Assembly (NCBI GenBank): GCA_937907415.1
Contig: CALCHY010000120.1
Span: 1-5,000, forward strand
Reading direction: 5' to 3'
Source of the DNA: an uncultured Trueperaceae bacterium
GTDB lineage: Bacteria > Deinococcota > Deinococci > Deinococcales > Trueperaceae
Length of the DNA: 5,000 bases
Shown here piece after piece: positions 1-5,000 of this stretch. A model generated the notes under the pieces. The model searched no databases. It saw only the letters and a list, made by a program, of their open reading frames with translations, and was not told the DNA's origin. Positions within the stretch are counted from its first letter, which is position 1. Each line of letters starts with the position of its first letter. The translations under genes were made by a program, and so were the position numbers.

Positions 1-137
1 GCCCGTTGCTGCTTCTCGGGCGGCAACTTGCCGGACAGGATCGAGATGAACACGATGTTGTCGATACCCAAGACGATCTCGAGGACCGTCAGCGAGGCAA
101 GGGCAACCCAGGCTTCTGGACTAGTTATCCAAGTCAC
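1..137 (-). CDS. TerC-family integral membrane protein, N-terminal fragment
   Basis: Reading the minus strand from a GTG at 137 gives a 45-residue N-terminus that runs off the left edge of the window. It begins [16 protein letters not shown] and continues through [16 protein letters not shown] to [10 protein letters not shown]. The first transmembrane helix carrying LEIVLGIDN, followed by a short GKLP loop, is the hallmark of the TerC family (related to YoaE/YgdQ/Alx-type proteins). These are multi-pass inner-membrane proteins linked to tellurite resistance or metal-ion (notably manganese) handling. The conserved Asp in GIDN is thought to sit in the membrane and take part in ion binding; that is family knowledge. 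The GTG start is chosen because it places the usual short W-I/L-x-x-P-E-A-W leader before the helix. Only a weak purine-rich stretch (GAGAATCGGGA) precedes it, and an in-frame TTG lies 15 nt further upstream at 152. The frame is closed by a TAG at about 192-194. The family is clear; substrate and exact start are not. Confidence 0.82.
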   Translation of the reverse strand, partial: MTWITSPEAWVALASLTVLEIVLGIDNIVFISILSGKLPPEKQQR

Positions 138-179
138 GTTCCCGATTCTCAAGGTTGCGGGCTTGGAGCGCAAGTAGTA

Positions 180-210
180 TGCCGGGACCGCCTAGCTGAC
201 GATCCCGGCA
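180..210 (-). terminator. Hairpin downstream of the exporter operon, possible terminator
   Basis: An 11-bp inverted repeat (TGCCGGGATCG against CGGTCCCGGCA on the minus strand, with one T-G wobble) closes a 9-nt loop. It lies 29 nt past the stop codon of the ABC permease and upstream of the TerC gene on the same strand, where an operon terminator is expected. The tail after the stem on the minus strand (TACTACTTG) is only mildly T-rich, so this is not a textbook intrinsic terminator. It could instead be an RNA-stabilising stem or an operator for the TerC gene. Confidence 0.5.
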
Positions 211-238
211 CCGTTCGCAGGCGAGCCGCTGTGGGCGG

Positions 239-1183
239 TCAGTCGATGTCGCGACGCAAGAACCACCAGTAGAGGAGGACGCCGAAGATGAGCGCGTATC
301 CCGCCATGACGAGTGCCGAGTGGGTAAGCGGCAGGCCGTTGCCGAGGAGGTTCTGCAGGGGTTCGAACTCCTCTCCGACTCCTAGTTCCTTGAGCCACGA
401 GGTCGCCGGCTTGCGGCCAGGCGCGTAGAGGTTGGCCGTGAAGAAGTACTTGGGTAGTTCCTGCCACACCGCCTGGAGCTTGATGGCCTGGAAGACCGCG
501 TTGATGCGGTTGAGCGGCTGCACCTGCGAGATGGTGTTGATGATGGTGTAGATAGTCTCGATGAGGCTCGGGAGGAACAGCACCATCACGACGCCGAGGA
601 CCCCCGACTTCACGAGGGTGATGAGCAGGAACGCTAGGAGGATCGGCGCGAGGAGCTGCAGCGCCTGCAACCCGTAGAGCCCGGCGAGCTCAAGCCAGTT
701 GCCTCCGAAGTGCGTGGGTAGGAAGGTCGTGCCGATGGCTCCGAAGATGAAGCCGGCCACGGCGGCGCCGGCCATGAGTGCAGCGATCGACCCTAGCGCC
801 ACTATGACCTTGCCTGTCATCACTGCGACGCGCGAAGGTTGAACGACGAGCACCGTCTTCCACATGTTCTGCGAGCGCTCATCGCCGATTAGCAGGGCAG
901 CGATCAGGGTCACCGCCACGATGTATAGCGTCGGACTGGTGTAGGCGGGGCCGGTAAGCGCAAGCCGCGCCAAGCCGATCGGTGACGCGAACAGCTGCAG
1001 CGTCTGGTCGATGTTGCCGCCCTCGTTAGCGAAGGAACTCGCCAAGGTCGTGTTTAGGACGCGCGCCACGATCAAGGCGAGTACGGGCAGCAGTACCCAG
1101 TAGAGGCCTGCCAACACGTAGAGGCGCCGCTTGCGCAGCACCTTGAAGGTCTCGGCGCGGATGACAGCTAGTAGTGGGCTCAC
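239..1183 (-). CDS. ABC-2 type transporter permease subunit
   Basis: This 314-residue polytopic membrane protein is the membrane half of an ABC exporter. The N-terminus (residues 1-20) is a basic cytoplasmic segment, RAETFKVLRKRR. Hydrophobic segments lie near residues 21-41, 82-100, 126-150, 170-191, 193-213 and 288-309, which gives the usual six helices of the ABC-2 family. Between helices 2 and 3 is a cytoplasmic stretch with GDERSQNMWKT and QPSRVAVMTGK. It matches the family pattern of a conserved E...W/T-K followed by P-S-R and K, which forms the coupling region that meets the ATPase. A large loop of about 70 residues (214-287), probably outside the membrane or lying along it, precedes the last helix, and the protein ends in a short RRDID tail. 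The start is GTG at 1183, within a GTGA overlap with the ATPase stop and behind a weak GGGAG ribosome site, so it is probably translated by coupling. The substrate cannot be read from the sequence; drugs, peptides and lipids are all possible for this family. Confidence 0.88.
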   Translation of the reverse strand: MSPLLAVIRAETFKVLRKRRLYVLAGLYWVLLPVLALIVARVLNTTLASSFANEGGNIDQTLQLFASPIGLARLALTGPAYTSPTLYIVAVTLIAALLIGDERSQNMWKTVLVVQPSRVAVMTGKVIVALGSIAALMAGAAVAGFIFGAIGTTFLPTHFGGNWLELAGLYGLQALQLLAPILLAFLLITLVKSGVLGVVMVLFLPSLIETIYTIINTISQVQPLNRINAVFQAIKLQAVWQELPKYFFTANLYAPGRKPATSWLKELGVGEEFEPLQNLLGNGLPLTHSALVMAGYALIFGVLLYWWFLRRDID

Positions 1184-2094
1184 GTTGGTCTCCCGCTCGG
1201 GTTCACGAGCTTCAGGTACGCCGCCTCGAGGTCGTCGCCGTGGGCGGCCGCGGCCAAGACCTTCACTCCGCGCTGGGTTAGGTCGGAAACGAGGTCGTCG
1301 GCGCGTTCCCGCGGCACGAGGACGTCTGCGCCGTCTGCGCCACGCGGCGTGAACGCGTAACCGAGGTCCCCGAGGGCGGTTCGAAGTACGGCGCTGTCTG
1401 CCGCCCTCACCGTGTAACTGACTTGTTGATCGCCCATGCGGTCTAGCAGCGCGCTTAGCGTGCCGTCGAAGCGCAGGTTGCCCTTGTCGATGGCGAGCAC
1501 GCGGTCAACGAACTTCTCGACCTCGGCGAGGATGTGGCTCGACACGAGCACGGTGGCGCCGCTCTGAGCGACGGCCCTCAGCGCCTCGCGGAACTCGGCG
1601 ATGCCAGTTGGGTCAAGGCCGTTCGTCGGCTCGTCTAGGAGGAGGACCTGCGGCCGCCAGAGCAGGGCGCGGGCCAGCGCTAGGCGTTGGCGCATGCCCT
1701 GGGAGTAAGCCCTCACCTTCTTGTTGGCGGCGTCTTGCATGAGGACGAACTCTAGCGCTTCGTCGATGCGGGTGGCTGGCACGTCGCCGTGCAGTAGCGC
1801 CGCGTGCCTGAGGTTGTCGCGGCCGGTCAGGTAAGGGTAGAAGCTCGGCTCTTCGATCATGGTGCCAACGCGGCGCAAGGTAGGTCCAGGCACGCTGGCG
1901 CCGAGCACGCTGCATGTGCCAGCGCTCGGGCGCACGAGCCCGGCCAGCATCCGCAAGGTGGTCGTTTTACCGGCGCCGTTGGGGCCGAGGAAGCCGACGA
2001 TCTCGCCCTGCGCTACCTCGAACGTCAAGTCTGTGACGGCCTTGGATCTTCCGTACTGTTTCGTAAGGCCAGTGGCTGAGATGGCGATCGTCAT
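1180..2094 (-). CDS. ABC transporter ATP-binding protein (exporter, BcrA/CcmA-like)
   Basis: This 304-residue nucleotide-binding subunit hydrolyses ATP on the cytoplasmic side to drive the permease encoded just downstream. All core motifs are present: Walker A GPNGAGKTT at 37-45, signature YSQGMRQRL at 130-138, Walker B and D-loop from VLLLDEPTNGLDP at 150-162 (catalytic Glu155), and the switch His187 in VSSH. The Q-loop region reads GTMIEEPSFYPYLTGRDNL (77-95), with Glu in place of the usual Gln. With the YSQGM signature, this is typical of the bacitracin-exporter-like (BcrA) branch rather than a defect. Residues from about 222 to 304 form a C-terminal extension seen in many of these ATPases. 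It may help dimerisation or contact with the permease; I cannot assign it further. The ATG at 2094 sits in an ATGA overlap with the gpsA stop and has a purine-rich GGGAAGG 4 nt upstream. The stop overlaps the permease start by 4 nt, so one exporter made of these two proteins is very likely. Confidence 0.95.
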   Translation of the reverse strand: MTIAISATGLTKQYGRSKAVTDLTFEVAQGEIVGFLGPNGAGKTTTLRMLAGLVRPSAGTCSVLGASVPGPTLRRVGTMIEEPSFYPYLTGRDNLRHAALLHGDVPATRIDEALEFVLMQDAANKKVRAYSQGMRQRLALARALLWRPQVLLLDEPTNGLDPTGIAEFREALRAVAQSGATVLVSSHILAEVEKFVDRVLAIDKGNLRFDGTLSALLDRMGDQQVSYTVRAADSAVLRTALGDLGYAFTPRGADGADVLVPRERADDLVSDLTQRGVKVLAAAAHGDDLEAAYLKLVNPSGRPT

Positions 2095-3095
2095 TCGGCC
2101 TTCCCTTCGCGGGTCATGAGGTTCCTGATGGCGTGTTGCGGGTCCATCCCATCGAACACTACTCTGTACACCTCACGGCTGATGGGCAGCTCTATCTCGC
2201 GCGCGACGGCGCTGGCGTTCACCGCCTGCACCGTCGGTATGCCCTCTGCCGTCAGGCCGCTGGCTTGGAGCTCTGCCAGCGTGGAGCCGCGCGCCAAGCT
2301 TACGCCCGCGCGGTGGTTGCGCGAACCGTCGCCTGCGCAGGTGGCCACCAGGTCGCCTACGCCGGCAAGGCCGTAGAACGTGCTCGTCTTCCCACCTAAC
2401 GCGGTGCCGAGGCGCACGATCTCGGCCAGGCCCCGCGTGATGATGGACGCTTTGGTGTTCTCGCCCAAGCCAAGACCGTCGCTAACGCCGCACGCGAGTG
2501 CGATCACGTTCTTGAGCGCCCCCGCTACCTCGATGCCGATCACGTCCCGGCTCGTGTAGACCCGGAAGGTGCCTTGCTGCAGGAGGCGCTGCACCTGCGC
2601 TGCCAGGTGCTGGTCGCTGCTTGCAACGGTCGTGGCCGCCGGCTTGCCGACTGCTATCTCGCCAGCCAAGTTCGGACCTGAGAGAACTGCGAGGGGCGTG
2701 TCCGGCAGGAACTCGGAGACGACTTCGGTCAGGCGCTTGAAGGTGGCGATCTCGAGCCCCTTCGAGCAGCTCACGACCGCCGCAGGTTTCCCCGCGAGGG
2801 CGATCTGCGCCGCCACCTGCCTGAAGGCGCGCGATGGCACGGCGAGGAACGCGGTCGGTTGGCCGGCGAGGGCCTCGGCTAAGTCGGAGGTCGCCCTGAC
2901 ACCCGCGCCTAGGTAAACGCCTGGGACGTACGCGTCGTTGCGGCCAGCGCGGTTGATGGCGCTTGCCACCTCCTCGCGGTTAGCCCACAAGGTCACTTCG
3001 TGGCCTTTCCGCGCGAGCAAAGACGCGATAACCGAGCCCCAGGCGCCGGCACCAAGAACGGTTAGTGGTGGTTGTGCTGGTGCAGCGCATGACAT
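2091..3095 (-). CDS. gpsA: NAD(P)-dependent glycerol-3-phosphate dehydrogenase
   Basis: This cytoplasmic enzyme reduces dihydroxyacetone phosphate to sn-glycerol 3-phosphate, the backbone precursor of membrane phospholipids. The 334-residue length is normal for the family. The N-terminal Rossmann fold starts with VLGAGAWGS at 13-21 (GxGxxG dinucleotide loop). SCSKGLE at 109-115 holds a conserved Lys112, and SGPNLAGEI (139-147) matches the family SGP-x-x-A-E block. The C-terminal helical domain has GALKN (192-196) with the presumed catalytic Lys195, GLAGVGDLVATC (242-253) with Asp248, and SRN (258-260), whose Arg-Asn pair contacts the phosphate substrate in known structures. The ATG at 3095 leaves about 10 residues before the Rossmann strand. 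No Shine-Dalgarno sequence precedes it, so the start may be leaderless. It is the first gene of the operon, and its TGA overlaps the ATG of the ABC ATPase by 4 nt. No key residue appears to be missing. Confidence 0.97.
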   Translation of the reverse strand: MSCAAPAQPPLTVLGAGAWGSVIASLLARKGHEVTLWANREEVASAINRAGRNDAYVPGVYLGAGVRATSDLAEALAGQPTAFLAVPSRAFRQVAAQIALAGKPAAVVSCSKGLEIATFKRLTEVVSEFLPDTPLAVLSGPNLAGEIAVGKPAATTVASSDQHLAAQVQRLLQQGTFRVYTSRDVIGIEVAGALKNVIALACGVSDGLGLGENTKASIITRGLAEIVRLGTALGGKTSTFYGLAGVGDLVATCAGDGSRNHRAGVSLARGSTLAELQASGLTAEGIPTVQAVNASAVAREIELPISREVYRVVFDGMDPQHAIRNLMTREGKAE

Positions 3096-3107
3096 GGGTA
3101 AAGAGTA
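3096..3107 (-). promoter_or_regulatory. gpsA: Candidate -10 element giving a leaderless gpsA transcript
   Basis: On the minus strand, TACTCT (3107-3102) fits a TANNNT -10 element and lies 6 nt before the gpsA ATG. Transcription would therefore start at or next to the A of the start codon. This agrees with the lack of any Shine-Dalgarno sequence in the 20 nt before the ATG. No convincing -35 box lies 16-18 nt upstream. TANNNT motifs occur often by chance, so support is modest. Confidence 0.33.
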
Positions 3108-3176
3108 CCAACTGGTGATAAGGTGGCTCCTGGTGCCTGATCGCGGTTGCGCCCATGAAGGGCCGCGCTGGCGCGC

Positions 3177-3182
3177 GGAGGA
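3177..3182 (+). promoter_or_regulatory. Ribosome binding site of the FmdB-like gene
   Basis: GGAGGA, a near-perfect Shine-Dalgarno sequence, ends 3 nt before the ATG at 3186 and settles that start. It contrasts with the divergent gpsA, which has none. Confidence 0.8.
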
Positions 3183-3185
3183 ACG

Positions 3186-3533
3186 ATGCCTATCTACCTG
3201 TACCGGAACCTGGCGACCGGTGAGAACTTCGAATACGAGCAGAGGATCACCGAGGACGCCCTAACTACTCACCCCGAGACGGGCGAACCAGTCAAGCGCC
3301 TCATTCAACCCGTCGGGATCGCGTTCAAGGGCTCCGGTTTCTACGTCAACGACACGCGTAAGAACTCACGAACCCCAGCAGCGTCCAAGGACAAGGGCCT
3401 CACGAGCACCGATTCTGGCGCTCCTAGCGGCGACTCTTCGACTAGTGGCGGCGCTACGTCCACGCCGGCAGCGACGCCGGTCGCCGCGGCGACGCCGACC
3501 AGTGGCGGCTCGAGCGCGAAGGCCACTGGCTAG
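3186..3533 (+). CDS. FmdB-family small protein lacking the zinc-ribbon cysteines
   Basis: The 115-residue product matches the FmdB/CxxC_CxxC_SSSS regulatory-protein family along its first 60 residues. It has the opening MPIYLYR (1-7), a middle HPETGEPVKRLI (29-40), and the diagnostic GIAFKGSGFYVNDTR (44-58). In typical members the first half is a zinc ribbon with two Cys-x-x-Cys pairs (Y-x-C-x-x-C and C-P-x-C-G). Here those positions read RNLATGE and HPETGE, and the whole protein contains no cysteine, so it cannot bind zinc in the usual way. Residues 61-115 are a low-complexity tail rich in Ser, Thr, Ala, Gly and Pro, probably disordered; such tails are common in the family. The start ATG follows GGAGGA at good spacing. 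The gene is single, divergent from gpsA and convergent with the cyclotransferase gene. The family was named from a putative regulator of formamidase/amidase genes, but its function is not firmly known, and none is assigned here. Confidence 0.85.
   Translation: MPIYLYRNLATGENFEYEQRITEDALTTHPETGEPVKRLIQPVGIAFKGSGFYVNDTRKNSRTPAASKDKGLTSTDSGAPSGDSSTSGGATSTPAATPVAAATPTSGGSSAKATG
3441..3509 (+). repeat. Short degenerate repeats coding the low-complexity tail
   Basis: Within the tail of the FmdB-like gene, AGTGGCGGC occurs at 3444-3452 and 3501-3509, and GCGACGCCG at 3471-3479 and 3489-3497. They encode repeated S-G-G and A-T-P runs. Such short GC-rich repeats allow slippage, so tail length probably varies between relatives. 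Confidence 0.5.
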
Positions 3534-3545
3534 GCTCCTTAGCCA
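3527..3545. terminator. Small hairpin between convergent genes, weak terminator candidate
   Basis: TGGCTAGG and CTTAGCCA form an 8-bp stem (one G-T wobble) with a CTC loop. It overlaps the stop codon of the FmdB-like gene and lies 16 nt from the stop of the convergent cyclotransferase gene. The position suits a two-way terminator. Neither strand has a T-run after the stem, so intrinsic termination is doubtful. Confidence 0.28.
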
Positions 3546-3560
3546 CTCACGCGGCGCGAG

Positions 3561-4325
3561 TCACTGCGCTACGAACTTCACCTCGAACATCGTCGGCCAG
3601 AGCTTGCCTGTCAGCAGGTAGTTGCCAGTCGACTCCATGAAAGCTATGCCGTTGAGGACCGCTTCAGAGTCCATGGCGCCCATCAAGCGGCGCAGCGGGG
3701 CCCCGTCTATCACCGCGACGACGGCGCCGGTCTTCGCGTCTATGCGCATGATCTCGTCGCTCTTCCACACGTTAGCGTAGACGAAGCCAGCGACACACTC
3801 CAACTCGTTCAGTTGGGTTACGGGCGTGCGCCCACGCCGCACCGTCACGCTGCTGAGCGCAGCGAAGGTCACTGGGTCGCGGCGCGTCAGCGTGGCGCTG
3901 CCGTCGCTCATCCACAACGCTTGCCCATCGAAGCACAAGCCCCAACCTTCGCCAGTGTACGGCTGGCTGCCTAGCGGCTCGAACGTAGCCAGGTCATAAC
4001 GCAATAGCAGGCCGTTCTGCCAGGTGAGCTGCAGGAGCTCGTCGCCAACGAGCGCCAGGCCCTCGCCGAACAGGTCGCGAGCGAGGGGGCGGTAGCGCAC
4101 CACCTCACCGTCTAATCTCGTCTCCCTCAGACTCGAGGCGCCAAGGAGGCCGGTGCTCTCGTACAGTGACCCGTCTTGCCACACGAGGCCCTGGGTGAAG
4201 GCCTGTGGATCGTGAGGGTGCTGCGCCACGACAGACACCGTCAGGCGTTCGATCTGGGCGCCTCCACAACTCGCGAGGAGCGCAATCGCGCTGACGAGCA
4301 GCGCGACGCGGACGACGCCCATCAT
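3561..4325 (-). CDS. Glutaminyl-peptide cyclotransferase, beta-propeller type, predicted lipoprotein
   Basis: The 254-residue product belongs to the plant/bacterial glutamine cyclotransferase family (five-bladed beta-propeller). These enzymes convert N-terminal Gln of peptides to pyroglutamate with release of ammonia. Family blocks run the full length: HPHDPQAFTQGL (36-47), YESTG (55-59), FGEG (86-89), QLTW (99-102), GEGWGL (125-130), MSDGS (139-143), LNELE (172-176), ANVW (184-187), NGIA (225-228) and LTGKLWP (238-244). The residues I recall as conserved in the papaya enzyme's active site are kept, namely F43, Q45, F86, E88, W102, W128, W187 and K241. The N-terminus is a lipoprotein signal: a hydrophobic stretch ending LLASC with Cys20, so the mature protein is probably anchored outside the cytoplasmic membrane. 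The ATG at 4325 overlaps the tmk stop (TGATG), has GGAG 6 nt upstream and gives a short signal peptide; a second ATG follows at once at 4322. The frame stays open upstream to 4421, but that part lies inside tmk and would spoil the signal peptide. Physiological substrates are unknown. Confidence 0.93.
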   Translation of the reverse strand: MMGVVRVALLVSAIALLASCGGAQIERLTVSVVAQHPHDPQAFTQGLVWQDGSLYESTGLLGASSLRETRLDGEVVRYRPLARDLFGEGLALVGDELLQLTWQNGLLLRYDLATFEPLGSQPYTGEGWGLCFDGQALWMSDGSATLTRRDPVTFAALSSVTVRRGRTPVTQLNELECVAGFVYANVWKSDEIMRIDAKTGAVVAVIDGAPLRRLMGAMDSEAVLNGIAFMESTGNYLLTGKLWPTMFEVKFVAQ

Positions 4326-4984
4326 CAGCGCGACTCCGAGGGGGATAGTAGGGGCGACACTGCGCGCCACACCGCCTCCGTCACAACGTCTGAGGCGGCG
4401 CTGGCGTCGATCGTCACCCACGCGCCATCGGTCGCGGCTTGGGCCTGCGCGACGAAACCAGCGCGCACGCGCCTGTGGAACTCGAGCCCGGCGGCTTCGA
4501 GGCGGTCGTGCTCCGAGCGTCCGGATGCCCGCTCGAGGCCGAGTTCAGGGTCGATGTCCAGAAAGACCGTTAGGTCGGGAGTGAGGCCGTTGGTGACCCG
4601 AAGGTTGAGGCGCTCGACGAGCTGTAGCTCGAGACCGCGACCGTAGCCCTGGTAAGCGACGGAGGCGGCAGTGAAGCGGTCCGACACTACGTCGCGACCA
4701 GCGGCCAACGCTGGCGCGATCACGTCGGCCACGTGCTGGGCCCGGCCGGCGGAGTAGAGGAGGAACTCGGTGAGGGGATCGACGCGCAGTTGCGGGTCGA
4801 GCACCACGCTGCGGATGGCGTCGCCCGTTGGGGTGCCTCCCGGCTCGCGCGTGAACACGGGGTCGCGTCCTGCTGCAGTCAGGCGACTGCGCAGGAGGGC
4901 GAGTTGCGTCGACTTGCCCGCCCCCTCTGGCCCCTCGAAGACCACGAACTTACCGCGGCTGGCGCCGCTCTGCGCGGTCGTCAC
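4325..4984 (-). CDS. tmk: Thymidylate kinase (dTMP kinase)
   Basis: This enzyme phosphorylates dTMP to dTDP with ATP in the cytoplasm, an essential step in making dTTP. The 219-residue length is normal. Motifs in order: P-loop GPEGAGKST (18-26), TREPGGTP (45-52) for substrate binding, the DRF motif in VSDRFTAASVAYQG (100-113), a hydrophobic strand with FLDIDP (141-146), and the lid RASGRSEHDRLE (152-163), which has several Arg residues. The P-loop lacks the extra Arg of the eukaryotic type while the lid is Arg-rich, which fits the E. coli-like bacterial class. The assigned start is GTG at 4984, about 12 residues before the first strand (KFVVFEG). No Shine-Dalgarno sequence is visible in the 16 nt left in the window, and the frame remains open to the edge, so the true start could lie further upstream. 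The stop overlaps the next gene's ATG by 1 nt, implying coupled translation. Confidence 0.95.
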   Translation of the reverse strand: MTTAQSGASRGKFVVFEGPEGAGKSTQLALLRSRLTAAGRDPVFTREPGGTPTGDAIRSVVLDPQLRVDPLTEFLLYSAGRAQHVADVIAPALAAGRDVVSDRFTAASVAYQGYGRGLELQLVERLNLRVTNGLTPDLTVFLDIDPELGLERASGRSEHDRLEAAGLEFHRRVRAGFVAQAQAATDGAWVTIDASAASDVVTEAVWRAVSPLLSPSESR

Positions 4985-5000
4985 AGTCCAGTCGGCAGCA

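Noticed and set aside
6..272. Plus-strand open frame over the left end
   Set aside because: It overlaps the TerC-family N-terminus and the hairpin on the other strand, and its translation shows no domain or sensible composition; it is a shadow frame of GC-rich DNA.
1613..1915. Minus-strand open frame inside the ABC ATPase gene
   Set aside because: Its product is Arg/Pro/Ala-rich with no motifs and lies wholly within the well-supported ATPase in another frame.
2017..2094. Possible loss of function in the ABC ATPase from Glu replacing the Q-loop Gln and YSQGM replacing LSGGM
   Set aside because: These changes are usual in the BcrA-like branch, and Walker A, Walker B, catalytic Glu and switch His are intact. 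The coordinates mark the N-terminal part of the gene; the residues themselves are at 81-82 and 130-134 of the protein.
2569..2916. Plus-strand 115-residue open frame opposite gpsA
   Set aside because: It is antisense to conserved gpsA motifs and has the Arg/Ala-rich composition of a shadow frame.
3089..3122. Plus-strand promoter for the FmdB-like gene: ATGACA at 3089-3094 with GATAAG at 3117-3122
   Set aside because: Each hexamer partly matches consensus, but the 22-nt spacer is too long for a standard sigma-70 promoter, so no call is made.
4326..4421. Upstream extension of the cyclotransferase frame to an ATG at 4421
   Set aside because: It would overlap tmk by about 100 nt and put a 32-residue, partly Arg-rich leader before the lipoprotein signal. 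The ATG at 4325 has a ribosome site and a TGATG junction.

Overview
This is a GC-rich, gene-dense bacterial chromosomal window of ordinary metabolic and transport genes. It holds seven protein-coding genes, one cut by the left edge, and no RNA genes, mobile elements or CRISPR arrays that I can see. Short spacers, 1-4 nt overlaps between stop and start codons and mixed ATG/GTG starts point to a compact genome. The style of the FmdB-like protein (zinc cysteines replaced) and a possible leaderless promoter in front of gpsA would fit a Deinococcus-Truepera type bacterium. That placement is an inference from memory of family patterns and has not been tested.

Layout, left to right. Positions 1-137 (minus) are the N-terminus of a TerC-family membrane protein that runs off the left edge. 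Positions 138-238 are intergenic and contain a hairpin that could end transcription of the operon to its right. Positions 239-3095 (minus) are a tight three-gene operon transcribed gpsA, then an ABC-transporter ATPase, then an ABC-2 type permease, with 4-nt ATGA and GTGA overlaps at the two junctions. Positions 3096-3185 are a 90-bp divergent promoter region. Positions 3186-3533 (plus) are a small FmdB-family protein that lacks the usual zinc-ribbon cysteines and carries a Ser/Thr/Ala/Pro-rich tail. Positions 3534-3560 are a short convergent spacer. Positions 3561-4984 (minus) are a two-gene unit, tmk followed by a lipoprotein-type glutaminyl-peptide cyclotransferase, joined by a TGATG junction.

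Functionally, gpsA supplies sn-glycerol-3-phosphate for phospholipid synthesis. The ATPase and permease form one membrane exporter of unknown substrate. Tmk makes dTDP for DNA synthesis, and the cyclotransferase probably works outside the cytoplasmic membrane, forming N-terminal pyroglutamate. The genes within each operon have no obvious shared pathway; close packing and translational coupling are the main links. I found no evidence of a new multi-gene system. The points most worth a second look are the cysteine-less FmdB protein, the gpsA-exporter coupling, the membrane-anchored cyclotransferase coupled to tmk, and the possible leaderless start of gpsA.
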